DNA of 64,000 nucleotides from Paracoccus indicus (GTDB lineage: Bacteria > Pseudomonadota > Alphaproteobacteria > Rhodobacterales > Rhodobacteraceae). Below are positions 1 through 8,813 of this stretch, in pieces (the stretch's first letter is position 1; each line of letters starts with the position of its first letter). A program made the position numbers and the translations under genes. The notes beneath the pieces were generated by a model, which made no database searches, had not been told where the DNA came from, and was given only the letters and a program-made list of their open reading frames with translations. The stretch covers positions 124,001-188,000 of the forward strand of contig NZ_PYWA01000001.1 in assembly GCF_003056335.1 (NCBI RefSeq), given 5' to 3'.

Positions 1-549
1 GACGCGCTGGAGATCGACCCGCTGGCGCATCTGACCCCGCCGATCCGCATCGCAGCCAACCTGCCCTATAATGTCGGGACCGAACTGCTGATCCGCTGGC
101 TGACACCGCGCGCATGGCCGCCCTTCTGGCAGTCCCTGACGCTGATGTTCCAGAAGGAAGTGGCCGAGCGGATCACCGCCAAGCCCGGCTCCAAGGCCTA
201 TGGTCGTCTGGCCTTACTGGCCCAATGGCGTGCGGACGCGCAGATCGTCATGCATCTGCCCCCCGAGGCTTTCGTTCCCGCCCCCAAGGTCCATTCCGCC
301 GTCGTCCATCTGACCGCCCTGCCCGAACCGCGCTTTCCCGCCGATCCGGCCGTGCTGTCGCAGATCACCGGCGCGGCCTTCAACCAGCGCCGCAAGATGC
401 TTCGGGCCAGCCTGAAGGGTCTGCACCCCGGCATCGAATCGCTGCTGCTGACCTGCGACATCCCCCCGACCGCCCGCGCCGAGGAGATCGACCTGGAACG
501 CTTCTGCGCCCTGGCCCGCGCCCTGTCCGAGGCCCGCGCCACGGGCTGA
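1..549 (+). CDS. rsmA: 16S rRNA dimethyladenosine transferase (3' part)
   Basis: The reading frame is open from base 1, so the N-terminal SAM-binding part lies outside the window. What remains (182 codons) starts just before the NLPYNV motif (about 20 residues in), the N6-adenine methyltransferase motif IV of the KsgA/RsmA family. The [12 protein letters not shown] segment and the C-terminal [13 protein letters not shown] helix, both typical of KsgA, are present. The family dimethylates A1518 and A1519 of 16S rRNA late in 30S assembly. It ends in TGA and is followed at once by a strong hairpin. Confidence 0.95.
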   Translation, partial: DALEIDPLAHLTPPIRIAANLPYNVGTELLIRWLTPRAWPPFWQSLTLMFQKEVAERITAKPGSKAYGRLALLAQWRADAQIVMHLPPEAFVPAPKVHSAVVHLTALPEPRFPADPAVLSQITGAAFNQRRKMLRASLKGLHPGIESLLLTCDIPPTARAEEIDLERFCALARALSEARATG

Positions 550-571
550 GACCACGCACGACCGCATGAAG

Positions 572-601
572 AAGGGGCCGTCAGCGATGCTGCGGCCCCT
601 T
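572..601. terminator. Bidirectional hairpin terminator between rsmA and the DUF4167 gene
   Basis: AAGGGGCCG at 572-580 pairs perfectly with CGGCCCCTT at 593-601, with a 12-base loop. It lies between two convergent genes, so it probably ends both transcripts. The A/T flanks on either side are short. Confidence 0.7.
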
Positions 602-626
602 CGTTGTTCTCGGTGTCAGACGCGGA

Positions 627-1406
627 TCACTCGGCGTCGCTGCCGCCCTTGGGCGCCTCGGCGGCCGCTGCGGCGCCATCCTCGGCCACCGGCTTGCGGC
701 GGCTGCGCGTCGTCGTTCCCGTGGCGCTGCGCGGCGTGCGCGGACGCGAGCTGCGGGTGCGGGCGGGTTTGGGCGCAGGTTCGGTTTCCGGCGTTGTCAC
801 GGGTGTCGCCTGATCCTCGTCGCCGGCGGCGACGGCATCGGGCAGGCTGGGCTGCTGCTGGGGCGCGGGGGCCGGGGCGGCCTCGGGCGCGGCTTCGGTC
901 TGCTGATCGGCCTGATCGCCCCGCGGCTGGCGGTTCTGCTGGTCGCGGTTGTTGTCGCGGCGCTGGTTCTGGCCACCATTGCCGCCGTCGCCCTGCTGGT
1001 CGCCGCGCTGATCGTTGCGCGATCCCTGATTGCCGTTGTTGTTGTGATTGCTGGCGTTATGACCGGTGCCATAGCCGTGGTTCGAATAGCCGCCGTCGTC
1101 GTCCTGGCGGTTGTTCTGACCGTTCGACTGGCCATTCGACTGGCCCTGGCGTTCGGCCATCTCGCGCTGCGCCTCACCCAGCATGCGGGTGTAATGTTCG
1201 GCATGCTGCAGGAAGCTCTGCTCGGCCACGCGGTCGTGGGACAGCTGCGCATCACGCGCCAGCGTCAAATATTTCTCGATGATCTGCTGAGGGGTGCCAC
1301 GCACCTTGCCCTCGGGCCCCGAGCTGTCGAAGACACGGTTGACCACATTGCCAAGCGAGCGTTGGCGATTGGATTTGCTACGCGAACGGGATTTTGATGA
1401 TCTCAT
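627..1406 (-). CDS. DUF4167 domain protein
   Basis: A 259-aa protein. It starts with a basic, Arg/Ser-rich N-terminus (MRSSKSRSRSKSNRQR), followed by the DUF4167 core with RVFDSSGPEGKVRGT and ARDAQLSHDRVAEQSFLQHAEHY. The rest is a long disordered tail rich in Gln, Asn, Gly and Asp, then Pro/Ala, ending in an Arg-rich stretch. The open frame extends upstream of 1406, but the conserved domain starts at this ATG. Downstream of prfA-prmC on the same strand, as is usual in Alphaproteobacteria. The family has no established function. The low-complexity tail suggests RNA binding or phase-separation behaviour, which is only inference. Confidence 0.8.
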   Translation of the reverse strand: MRSSKSRSRSKSNRQRSLGNVVNRVFDSSGPEGKVRGTPQQIIEKYLTLARDAQLSHDRVAEQSFLQHAEHYTRMLGEAQREMAERQGQSNGQSNGQNNRQDDDGGYSNHGYGTGHNASNHNNNGNQGSRNDQRGDQQGDGGNGGQNQRRDNNRDQQNRQPRGDQADQQTEAAPEAAPAPAPQQQPSLPDAVAAGDEDQATPVTTPETEPAPKPARTRSSRPRTPRSATGTTTRSRRKPVAEDGAAAAAEAPKGGSDAE

Positions 1407-1671
1407 CAGTCTGTCTGTAATGTTTCTGATCGCAGGGGTGCCAGAGTGAACTGGACGGCGGTGTCGGATGGCTACGGGGGCGTGATTGTCCTCTCCGTTC
1501 AGCCCTGCCTCGCCCCAGCAACGGCGCATCGCGCGCCCTGTCGGAATCGGCAGTGTCAGGCTGACCGTACAGTGGCTGTCGGCCTGCTGCACGAAGCCGA
1601 CTAACCACGCCACCCCAGATATGACAAGCAAAAACTGCCAAAAATGCAGCATCTGCGCGGGAAAGGGCTGA

Positions 1672-2496
1672 TCAGCGGCCGAATTCCGCAAGCACCACCC
1701 TGTCGCGCCCGTCCAGATCGGGCAGCACGGCGGTCGCGGCACCTTGGTCCGCGAAAAGCGCCGCGACCGCCCGGCCTTGGGTGGGGCCGATCTCGGTCAG
1801 GAGGATGCCGCGCGGGGCAAGAACCGACCGCGCCCCCGTCGCGATGGCGCGATAGGCGGTCAGCCCGTCGGCGCCATCCGTCAGCGCCTGGCGGGGTTCC
1901 CAATCGCGAACGTCCGACGACAGTCCCGCCATTTCATCCGCCGCGATATAGGGCGGGTTCGAGACGATCAGGTCGAATTCGCCGGTGACGCCCTGATACC
2001 AGTCGGCCTGCCGGAACCGCGCGTTGACGCCGATGCGACGGGCGTTGTGGCGTGCGACCTCCAGCGCCTTTTCCGAGATATCGGTGCCGACGCCCGTCGT
2101 CCCGGCCCGCGCCGCCAGAAGCGAGATCAGGATCGCCCCCGTCCCCGTCCCCAGGTCCAGCACCGTCTTCCACGGGCGGGCCAAGGCGGCCTCGACCAGG
2201 GCCTCGGTCTCGGGGCGCGGGTCCAGCGTGTCGCGGGTGACCTTGAAGCGATGCGCCCAGAAATCGCGAAAGCCCACGATCTGCGCCACCGGCTGGTGCA
2301 GGGCGCGGGCGGCGATGCCCTTGTTGAAGCGCGCGGCCTCATCGGCGGTCAGGTCGCGATCCTCGGTGATGCGCAGGCGGCCCGGCTCCATGTCCAGAAC
2401 GGCGGCCAGGATGCGGTCGGCGTCGCGCGATGCACCCTCGATGCCGGCCGCGCGCAGCAGGGCGGCGCCATCCGCCTGCGCCTGCGACAGCTTCAT
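1672..2496 (-). CDS. prmC: Peptide chain release factor N5-glutamine methyltransferase
   Basis: A 274-aa protein that methylates the Gln of the GGQ motif in release factors using SAM. The N-terminal helical RF-binding domain (about 1-90) is followed by a Rossmann methyltransferase with motif I DLGTGTGA (114-121) and the catalytic NPPY motif at 180-183. Its ATG overlaps the prfA stop by 4 bases (ATGA), so it is translationally coupled to its own substrate gene. Confidence 0.95.
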   Translation of the reverse strand: MKLSQAQADGAALLRAAGIEGASRDADRILAAVLDMEPGRLRITEDRDLTADEAARFNKGIAARALHQPVAQIVGFRDFWAHRFKVTRDTLDPRPETEALVEAALARPWKTVLDLGTGTGAILISLLAARAGTTGVGTDISEKALEVARHNARRIGVNARFRQADWYQGVTGEFDLIVSNPPYIAADEMAGLSSDVRDWEPRQALTDGADGLTAYRAIATGARSVLAPRGILLTEIGPTQGRAVAALFADQGAATAVLPDLDGRDRVVLAEFGR

Positions 2497-3548
2497 TCGG
2501 CGTCCGCCAGACGGGCCGCCTGGTCATGGGCGGTCAGGGCGTCGATGATTTCGGACAGATCGCCCGCCATGATCTTGTCCAAGGCATAAAGCGTCAGGTT
2601 GATGCGGTGATCGGTCATGCGGCCCTGCGGAAAGTTGTAGGTGCGGATGCGTTCGCTGCGATCGCCGCTGCCGACCTGAGACTTCCGGTCGGCGGCGCGT
2701 TCGTCATCGGCCTTCTGGCGCTGCATGTCGTAAAGCCGCGCACGCAGCACGGCCATGGCATTGGCGCGGTTCTGGTGCTGGGACTTTTCGCTGCTGGTCA
2801 CCACGATGCCGGTTGGCAGGTGGGTGATGCGCACGGCGCTGTCGGTGGTGTTGACGTGCTGGCCGCCCGCGCCGCTGGCCCGCATGGTGTCGATGCGTAT
2901 GTCGGTCGCGGGGATGTCGATTTCGACATCCTCGGCGGCTTCGGGCAGGACGGCGACGGTGGCGGCGCTGGTATGGATGCGCCCGCCCGATTCGGTTTCG
3001 GGCACGCGCTGGACGCGGTGCACGCCGGATTCGTATTTCAGCCGCGCAAAGACACCGTCACCGGCAATGCGGGCCATGGCTTCCTTGACGCCGCCCAGTT
3101 CTGTCTGGGTCAGTTCCAGCATCTGAAAATCCCAGCCCTGCTGTTCGGCGTGACGGCGATACATGGACAGAAGGTTGCCCGCAAACAGCGCAGCCTCATC
3201 CCCGCCGGTGCCGGGGCGGATTTCCAGGATGGCGGGGCGGGCATCTGCGGCGTCCTTGGGCAGCAGGGCCACGCGCAGCCGCTGTTCCAACTCGGGCAGT
3301 TCGGCGTTCAGTCGGCGCAGCTCATCCTCGGCCAGTTCGCGCATCTCAGGGTCGGCCAGCATGGCGCGGGCCTCGGCCAGGGCCTCGGTAGCCTCTCGCC
3401 AGCGGGCGATGCCTTCGACGACAGGCTTCAGCTCCGCATATTCGCGACTGATCTTCGCGATCTGGTCGGGCGCGGCACCAGCGTTCAACTGCGCTTCGAG
3501 ATACTCGAACCGTTGGGTGATCTGGGCAAGGCGGTCTGGGGGCAACAT
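2493..3548 (-). CDS. prfA: Peptide chain release factor 1
   Basis: A 351-aa class I release factor reading UAA and UAG. The GGQ motif is at 228-230 inside [18 protein letters not shown]. The codon-recognition PxT tripeptide appears as PET (183-185) in [18 protein letters not shown], where E. coli RF1 has PAT. The length is normal for RF1. It is the first gene of the prfA-prmC-DUF4167 series and lies 9 bases downstream of the agmatinase gene. Confidence 0.96.
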   Translation of the reverse strand: MLPPDRLAQITQRFEYLEAQLNAGAAPDQIAKISREYAELKPVVEGIARWREATEALAEARAMLADPEMRELAEDELRRLNAELPELEQRLRVALLPKDAADARPAILEIRPGTGGDEAALFAGNLLSMYRRHAEQQGWDFQMLELTQTELGGVKEAMARIAGDGVFARLKYESGVHRVQRVPETESGGRIHTSAATVAVLPEAAEDVEIDIPATDIRIDTMRASGAGGQHVNTTDSAVRITHLPTGIVVTSSEKSQHQNRANAMAVLRARLYDMQRQKADDERAADRKSQVGSGDRSERIRTYNFPQGRMTDHRINLTLYALDKIMAGDLSEIIDALTAHDQAARLADAE

Positions 3549-3557
3549 GGTTTCGGG

Positions 3558-4520
3558 TTACCCGCGCCTGTTCCAACCGTAAAGCGCGATCAGCTCGAAG
3601 GCGACATGCGAGCCTGCAATGGCCGTCGCGCCGGTGGTGTCATAGGGGGGCGAGACCTCGACCACGTCGCCGCCGATCATGTTGATACCCGCCAGCCCGC
3701 GCAGCAGCGCCGCCGCCTGCCAGCTGGCCAGACCGCCCCAGACGGGCGTGCCGGTGCCGGGCGCGAAGGCCGGGTCCAGCGCGTCGATGTCGAAGGTGAC
3801 ATAGGTGGGGCGGTCGCCCACCACGGCGCGGATACGCTCCAGCGTGGCCTGCACCCCGTCCTGATGCACGGAAGGTGCATCAAGAATGGTCACGCCCAAT
3901 GTGTCGGGATTGTCGGTGCGGATCCCGACGCTGACGCAGGCCGCCGGATCGACCAGCCCCTGCCTGATCGCCTTGTAGAGGAAGGTGCCGTGGTCGATGC
4001 GGTCGGGGTCGTCATCGACCCAGGTGTCGGAATGGGCATCGAACTGGATCAGCGCGACCGGGCCATGGCGTTCGGCCATGGCGCGCAGGATCGGCAGGGT
4101 GATGAAATGATCGCCCCCAAGCGTGATGGGCGCGGCCCCCGCATCCATGATCGCGCCGATATGGGCGGTGATGCGCGCAGGCACATCGCGGATATTGGCG
4201 TAATCGAAGGGCATGTCGCCGTAATCGGCCACGTTCAGCAGGCTCAGCGGATCATAGCCCCAGCCATAGGGCGCGTCGAAGGCCTGCAGGCTGGATGCCT
4301 CGCGGATGGCACGGGGGCCGAAACGCGTGCCGGGACGGTGGGTGACGGCCTGATCGAAGGGAATGCCGGTGACCGCCACATCCACGCCGGTCAGATCCTT
4401 TGTATAGCGGCGGCGCAGGAAGCTGGTGGCGCCACCGAAGGCGTTCTCGAACGACAGGCCGCGCGGGTCGGCCCGCGTGAAAGCCTGATCCACCTGCGTC
4501 TTCGCGTCTTCAAGCGCCAT
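3558..4520 (-). CDS. speB: Agmatinase (ureohydrolase family)
   Basis: A 320-aa arginase/agmatinase family enzyme. Binuclear Mn ligands are visible in ITLGGDHF (His 138), QFDAHSDTW (161-165) and TFDIDALDPAF. Agmatinase splits agmatine to putrescine and urea; guanidinobutyrase or a related ureohydrolase activity cannot be excluded from sequence. Three consecutive ATGs occur (4526, 4523, 4520); the third gives about six bases from the AAGGGG Shine-Dalgarno and is chosen here. A guanidinium exporter and a PLP decarboxylase of the ornithine type also lie in this window. Confidence 0.85.
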   Translation of the reverse strand: MALEDAKTQVDQAFTRADPRGLSFENAFGGATSFLRRRYTKDLTGVDVAVTGIPFDQAVTHRPGTRFGPRAIREASSLQAFDAPYGWGYDPLSLLNVADYGDMPFDYANIRDVPARITAHIGAIMDAGAAPITLGGDHFITLPILRAMAERHGPVALIQFDAHSDTWVDDDPDRIDHGTFLYKAIRQGLVDPAACVSVGIRTDNPDTLGVTILDAPSVHQDGVQATLERIRAVVGDRPTYVTFDIDALDPAFAPGTGTPVWGGLASWQAAALLRGLAGINMIGGDVVEVSPPYDTTGATAIAGSHVAFELIALYGWNRRG

Positions 4521-4582
4521 CATCATCCCCTTTTGTTGCGGCGCTCAGACTGCCCCGACGCCCCCGCCCCCGCAAGAGGTCA

Positions 4583-4975
4583 TCAGCCGGACTTGGCGGC
4601 TGGCGTCACGACCGGCGCACCCGATGCCATGTCCGTGCCGCGATAGGGCTGGCCCGCCTCTTTCCAGGCCGCGAAACCGCCGTCCATATGGGCGATCCGA
4701 TCGGTCACCCCCGAGGCCAGGATCTGCCGCGCGACCTTTTCGGACCGCTTGGACGACCCGCAATAAAGCACCACCGGCTTGTCACCGCCCAAGGGCAGCC
4801 GTTCGGGCACGATGAAGGCCATAGGTGCCAGCAGCGCACCCTGGATCTGTTCGAACATGTATTCCGCGGGGGTCCGCACGTCGATCATAGCGATTTCATC
4901 GGACCTAAGGGCGGCGGCGACCTCGGCGACCGTCCAGGTTTCCAACCTGCCCGATCCGGTATCTTCTGTCTTCAT
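4583..4975 (-). CDS. Rhodanese-like sulfurtransferase
   Basis: A 130-aa single-domain rhodanese. The IDVRTPAEY segment and the active-site loop YCGSSKRSEK with Cys 72 are present, as is the closing DGGFAAWKEAG. The family carries sulfur on the loop cysteine as a persulfide. The start is set at 4975 because GGAAG precedes it by seven bases; an upstream in-frame ATG at 5017 lacks a good site. No signal peptide, so probably cytoplasmic. The physiological acceptor is unknown. Confidence 0.85.
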   Translation of the reverse strand: MKTEDTGSGRLETWTVAEVAAALRSDEIAMIDVRTPAEYMFEQIQGALLAPMAFIVPERLPLGGDKPVVLYCGSSKRSEKVARQILASGVTDRIAHMDGGFAAWKEAGQPYRGTDMASGAPVVTPAAKSG

Positions 4976-5150
4976 CGTCTGGCTTCCTTGAACTTGTTGG
5001 CAGCTGTGTGATGACAACTCGGGGCGCGGGCATCGGGGTCCATGCCCGATCGGCGCCGGACAAGGCGGGCGTGTTCCGCCGCGTCGCCCGCAGGCAACGC
5101 ATTACCCGAATCACCTTGCATCGTCAGCAATCGCTGCTATGAAGCCCCAT

Positions 5151-5213
5151 CCTTCCGCCTGCATCCAGAAACTGCGCAGCCTCTCGTGACGGGTGCGGAA
5201 GGGACGACCCGTC
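5151..5213 (+). promoter_or_regulatory. Structured leader of the rpsF operon (alternative hairpins)
   Basis: Two mutually exclusive stems can form shortly before rpsF. CCTTCCGC (5151-5158) pairs with GCGGAAGG (5195-5202), and GACGGGT (5188-5194) pairs with ACCCGTC (5207-5213) with the first stem's 3' arm in its loop. rpsF operons in many bacteria carry an S6:S18-binding leader; whether this one fits that motif cannot be settled by eye. Confidence 0.4.
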
Positions 5214-5245
5214 GATGAAATGCGCCGAAAACCGAAAGGATCGCC

Positions 5246-5635
5246 ATGTCTCTGTATGAGCATGTGCTGATCGCCCGCCAGGACCTGTCGAACACGCAGG
5301 CCGAAGGGCTGATCGAACACTTCTCGACCATTCTCGCCGACAACGGTGGCAAGGTCGTCGAACACGAATACTGGGGTGTGCGCACCCTGGCCTACAAGAT
5401 CAACAAGAACCGCAAGGGCCATTACGCCTTCCTGCGCACCGACGCCCCGTCGTCGGCCGTGCTGGAAATGGAACGCCTGGCCCGCCTGCATGATGACGTG
5501 ATGCGCGTGATGACCATCCGCGTGGACGAGCATCAGGAAGGCCCCTCGGTCCAGATGCAGAAGCGCGAAGAGCGTGGCGACCGTCCCCGTGGCGGCGACC
5601 GTGGTGACCGCGGCGACCGCCGCGAGCGTAACTGA
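5246..5635 (+). CDS. rpsF: 30S ribosomal protein bS6
   Basis: A 129-aa bS6 starting MSLYEHVLIARQDLS, with the family segment EYWGVRTLAYKINKNRKGHYAF. The C-terminus after about residue 105 is a charged Arg/Gly/Asp repeat tail (GDRGDRGDRRERN), longer than the structured domain. It binds bS18 on the 30S platform. AAAGGA precedes the start. First gene of the rpsF-rpsR-rplI operon. Confidence 0.97.
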   Translation: MSLYEHVLIARQDLSNTQAEGLIEHFSTILADNGGKVVEHEYWGVRTLAYKINKNRKGHYAFLRTDAPSSAVLEMERLARLHDDVMRVMTIRVDEHQEGPSVQMQKREERGDRPRGGDRGDRGDRRERN

Positions 5636-5648
5636 GGAGATCTGAGAC

Positions 5649-5876
5649 ATGGCGAACAAACCGTTCTTCCGTCGTCGCAAAGTCTGCCCCTTCTCGGGCG
5701 ACAACGCACCTGCGATCGACTACAAAGACACCCGTCTGCTGCAGCGCTACATCAGCGAACGCGGCAAAATCGTGCCTTCGCGCATCACCGCTGTCTCGGC
5801 CAAGAAGCAACGTGAGCTGGCTCGTGCCATCAAGCGCGCACGCTTCCTTGCCCTGCTGCCCTACGTCGTGAAGTAA
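5649..5876 (+). CDS. rpsR: 30S ribosomal protein bS18
   Basis: A 75-aa bS18 with the usual order: [29 protein letters not shown] and [23 protein letters not shown]. It forms a heterodimer with bS6. It lies 13 bases after rpsF, with an AGGAG site in the gap. Confidence 0.97.
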   Translation: MANKPFFRRRKVCPFSGDNAPAIDYKDTRLLQRYISERGKIVPSRITAVSAKKQRELARAIKRARFLALLPYVVK

Positions 5877-5888
5877 GGAGACTAACAC

Positions 5889-6476
5889 ATGCAAGTCATC
5901 CTGCTGGAACGCGTGGCGAAACTTGGCCAGATGGGCGAAGTCGTCAACGTGAAACAGGGCTATGCCCGCAACTTCCTGCTGCCGCAGAAGAAAGCTCTGC
6001 GCGCTTCGGAAGCCAACATCAAGGCGTTCGAAGGTCAGAAGGCACAGCTGGAAACCCGCAACGCGGAATCGAAAGCCGAAGCCGAGAAGATCGCGGCCAA
6101 GCTGGACGGCGAAGTCTTCGTCGTCATCCGTTCGGCATCCGATTCGGGCGCGCTCTACGGTTCGGTCACGACCCGTGACGCGGCCGATTCCGCAACCGAA
6201 GCCGGCTTCTCGGTCGATCGCAAGCAGGTCGTCCTGCGCGAGCCGATCAAGTACCTGGGCATGCACGACGTCACCGTCGTCCTGCACCCGGAAGTCGAAG
6301 CGACGATCACCATGAACGTCGCACGTTCCAACGAAGAGGCTGAACTGCAGGCGCAGGGCAAGTCGATTCAGGACATGGCTGCCGAGGCAGATGCCGAAGC
6401 CGAATTCGAGATCGCCGAGCTGTTCGACGACATCGGCGGCGCGAACGAAGATGACGGCGACGACGATCGCAACTGA
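5889..6476 (+). CDS. rplI: 50S ribosomal protein bL9 with acidic C-terminal extension
   Basis: A 195-aa bL9. The N-terminal domain begins [19 protein letters not shown] and has the signature [16 protein letters not shown]. The long connecting helix (about 40-75) and the C-terminal domain follow. E. coli bL9 has 149 residues; here about 45 extra residues form a strongly acidic tail ([21 protein letters not shown], then EDDGDDD). AAGGAG lies before the start. A good terminator follows. Confidence 0.96.
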   Translation: MQVILLERVAKLGQMGEVVNVKQGYARNFLLPQKKALRASEANIKAFEGQKAQLETRNAESKAEAEKIAAKLDGEVFVVIRSASDSGALYGSVTTRDAADSATEAGFSVDRKQVVLREPIKYLGMHDVTVVLHPEVEATITMNVARSNEEAELQAQGKSIQDMAAEADAEAEFEIAELFDDIGGANEDDGDDDRN

Positions 6477-6502
6477 TCGGCCGATATCTTCGCACTAAAT
6501 CG

Positions 6503-6531
6503 ACCGCGCCGGGAAACCGGCGCGGTTTTTC
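6503..6531 (+). terminator. Rho-independent terminator of the rpsF operon
   Basis: ACCGCGCCGG (6503-6512) pairs perfectly with CCGGCGCGGT (6517-6526) across a GAAA loop and is followed by TTTTTC. A textbook intrinsic terminator 26 bases after rplI. Confidence 0.9.
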
Positions 6532-6541
6532 ATACGTTCGT

Positions 6542-6557
6542 GTGAAAATTCTTTCAC
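6542..6557. promoter_or_regulatory. Palindromic operator candidate upstream of the homocysteine methyltransferase
   Basis: GTGAAA-ATTC-TTTCAC is a perfect inverted repeat about 80 bases before the chosen start of the next gene. It contains TGAA-n6-TTCA, close to the MetR consensus TGAA-n5-TTCA. A metR gene is present at 25485-26399. The assignment to MetR is inference. Confidence 0.4.
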
Positions 6558-6638
6558 GACACGGCGTTATACGACATGGACCTGATGCTTGCGGATCCCG
6601 ACACGGGGTCGATGACCCTGCCTGCGAAGGACAAGAAG

Positions 6639-7631
6639 ATGACCGATGCCCTCAGTCTGATGCTGGAAACTGCGCCCTTCGTCCTGGCCGACGGTGCGAC
6701 GGGAACCGCGCTGTTCAACATGGGGCTGGACGGCGCGACCCCGCCCGAGATGTGGAACGCCGATCACCCCGACCGCATCGCCGCCCTGCACCGCAGCGCC
6801 ATCGAAGCCGGATCCGACCTGTTCCTGACCAACAGCTTTGGCGCCAACGCCAGCCGGCTGCGCCTGCAGGGCGCATCGCATCGCGTGACCGAGCTGAACC
6901 GCCTTGCCGCCAGCATCGCCCGCGATGAGGCCGACCGCGCGGGCCGCAAGGTCATCGTGGCCGGCAGCATGGGCCCCATCGGCGAATTCATGGCCCCCAT
7001 GGGCAGCCTGACCCGCGCCCGCGCGACCGAGATGTTTCATGAACAGGCGCAGGCCCTGAAGGATGGCGGGGCCGACATCCTCTGGGTCGAGACGCTGAGT
7101 TCCATCGACGAGATGAAGGCCGCCGCCGAGGCCGCGCGCCTGGTCGACATGGCCTGGTGCGGATCGCTCAGCTTCGACACGGCGGGGCGCACGATCATGG
7201 GCACCACCTCGGCCGAGCTGTCTTCGGCGGTGGAACGCATGCCGAACCCGCCCGTCGCCTATGGTGCGAATTGCGGCATCGGGGCATCGGATCTGCTGCG
7301 CACGGTGACCGGGTTTGTCGCATCGGGCAATGAACGCCCGATCATCGCCAAGGGCAATGCGGGCGTCCCGCACATGCATGACGGCAACATCCATTACGAC
7401 GGCACGCCCGAACTGATGGCCGATTACGCCGTGCTGGCCCGCGACATGGGCGTGCGCGTCATCGGTGGCTGCTGCGGGACCATGCCCGAACATCTGCGCG
7501 CCATGCGCGAGGCGCTGGAAACGCGTCCCGCCGGACCCCGCCCGACGCTGGAACAGATCACCATGCTGTTGGGGCCGTTCAGTTCGGCCAGCGACGGGAC
7601 CGAGGGCCAGATCATCGGCCGCCGTCACTAG
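6639..7631 (+). CDS. bmt: Betaine/homocysteine S-methyltransferase (Bmt-type)
   Basis: A 330-aa Pfam S-methyl_trans family enzyme. The three zinc cysteines are at 212 (ANCGIG) and 278-279 (GGCCG). The N-terminus holds LADGATGTALFNMG, the homocysteine-binding loop region. The family moves a methyl group from betaine or another methyl-sulfur or methyl-nitrogen donor to homocysteine to make methionine; Rhodobacteraceae typically use this short single-domain Bmt with betaine. The start at 6639 has GAAGGA upstream; an earlier in-frame ATG at 6576 has no site. The exact donor is inferred. The 3' end overlaps the next, convergent gene by 4 bases. Confidence 0.82.
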   Translation: MTDALSLMLETAPFVLADGATGTALFNMGLDGATPPEMWNADHPDRIAALHRSAIEAGSDLFLTNSFGANASRLRLQGASHRVTELNRLAASIARDEADRAGRKVIVAGSMGPIGEFMAPMGSLTRARATEMFHEQAQALKDGGADILWVETLSSIDEMKAAAEAARLVDMAWCGSLSFDTAGRTIMGTTSAELSSAVERMPNPPVAYGANCGIGASDLLRTVTGFVASGNERPIIAKGNAGVPHMHDGNIHYDGTPELMADYAVLARDMGVRVIGGCCGTMPEHLRAMREALETRPAGPRPTLEQITMLLGPFSSASDGTEGQIIGRRH

Positions 7632-8743
7632 AACAGCGACATCTGGTCGCCTGCCTTGGGTGGGCGGCCAAATCGGCTGCAATCCAGCGCCGGTTGTCCT
7701 TCGCGATAGCCAAGCCGTTTGCGGGCCAGCCGGAAGCGCTGCATCGCCAGCTGCGCCTCGACCCCCTCGCCCCGAAACCTGTGACCAAAGCGCGGATCGT
7801 TGTCCCGCCCGCCGCGCATGGCCTGAATGCGGTTCATCACATGCGCGGCCATGCCGGGCCGGTGGCGTTCCAACCAGTCGCGAAACAGCGGCGCGACCTC
7901 GTGCGGCAGGCGGATGGGGATCATGCTGGCGGTGGTGGCCCCGGCCTCGCGGGCGGCGGTCAGGATGGCCTCGATCTCGGGTTCTGTCAGCACGGGGATG
8001 ACGGGGGCGACCATGACGCGGACCGGAACGCCCGCGCGGGCCAGGTCGCGGATCATGCGCAGGCGCGTCTCGGGCGCAGGGGCGCGCGGCTCCATTGCGC
8101 GGGCCAGCGATGCGTCCAGTGTCGTGATGCTGACCCCCACCGTCGCCATGTCGCGCGCCGCCATTTCCGCCCAGAGGTCCAGATCGCGCAGCACCGTCTG
8201 CCCCCGCGTAATCAATGTCGCGGGGTGGTTCCAATCGCGCAGCACCCTCAGGATACCGGGCATGATCGCCAGCTTGGCCTCGGCCGGCTGATAAGGGTCG
8301 GTGTTGGTCCCAAGCGCGATCGGCGCGGGCTTGTAGCTGGGCCGCCCCAGTTCACGTTCCAGCAGGTCCGCCGCGCCTTCCTTGGCGGTGATGCAGGTTT
8401 CGAAATCCAGTCCCGGCGACAGGCCCAGATAGGCGTGGCTGGGCCGCGCATAGCAATAGATGCAGCCATGTTCGCAGCCGCGATAGGGGTTGATCGACCG
8501 GTCGAACGGCACATCGGGCGAGGTATTGCGCGTGATGATGCTGCGCGGACGCTCCATGGTGATCTGCGTGCGCAGCAGATGCTGATCCTCGGGGATGTCC
8601 CAGCCATCGTCATGACGTTCGCGGGCCTCGGCCTCGAACCGTCCCGCGGGGCGGGTGTCGGCACCACGGGCCTTCAGGCGTTCGTCGGGATCGCGCGGGA
8701 GAAGCATGCCGCGATCATAGAACATATGCGGAACATTTGCCAA
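7628..8743 (-). CDS. PA0069 family radical SAM protein
   Basis: A 371-aa radical SAM protein with the CxxxCxxC cluster motif at Cys 90, 94 and 97 (YRGCEHGCIYCYARPSHAYLG). The flanking NPYRGCEHGC and the TNTDPYQPAE segment are typical of the PA0069/SplB-like group. The true function is not known. SplB-type DNA repair relationship is structural, not proven. Several start codons are possible between 8707 and 8743. Confidence 0.8.
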   Translation of the reverse strand: MANVPHMFYDRGMLLPRDPDERLKARGADTRPAGRFEAEARERHDDGWDIPEDQHLLRTQITMERPRSIITRNTSPDVPFDRSINPYRGCEHGCIYCYARPSHAYLGLSPGLDFETCITAKEGAADLLERELGRPSYKPAPIALGTNTDPYQPAEAKLAIMPGILRVLRDWNHPATLITRGQTVLRDLDLWAEMAARDMATVGVSITTLDASLARAMEPRAPAPETRLRMIRDLARAGVPVRVMVAPVIPVLTEPEIEAILTAAREAGATTASMIPIRLPHEVAPLFRDWLERHRPGMAAHVMNRIQAMRGGRDNDPRFGHRFRGEGVEAQLAMQRFRLARKRLGYREGQPALDCSRFGRPPKAGDQMSLF

Positions 8744-8813
8744 GACCTCGTGCCGGGTTGATGTTTGGCAAACCCCACCACATCTTGAGGGTCAGTCAGC
8801 GACAGGACATCAC

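Noticed and set aside
2430..4646. 738-codon plus frame across prmC, prfA and speB
   Set aside because: It is antisense to three well-supported genes and has the Gly/Asp/His-rich composition of a shadow frame in GC-rich DNA.
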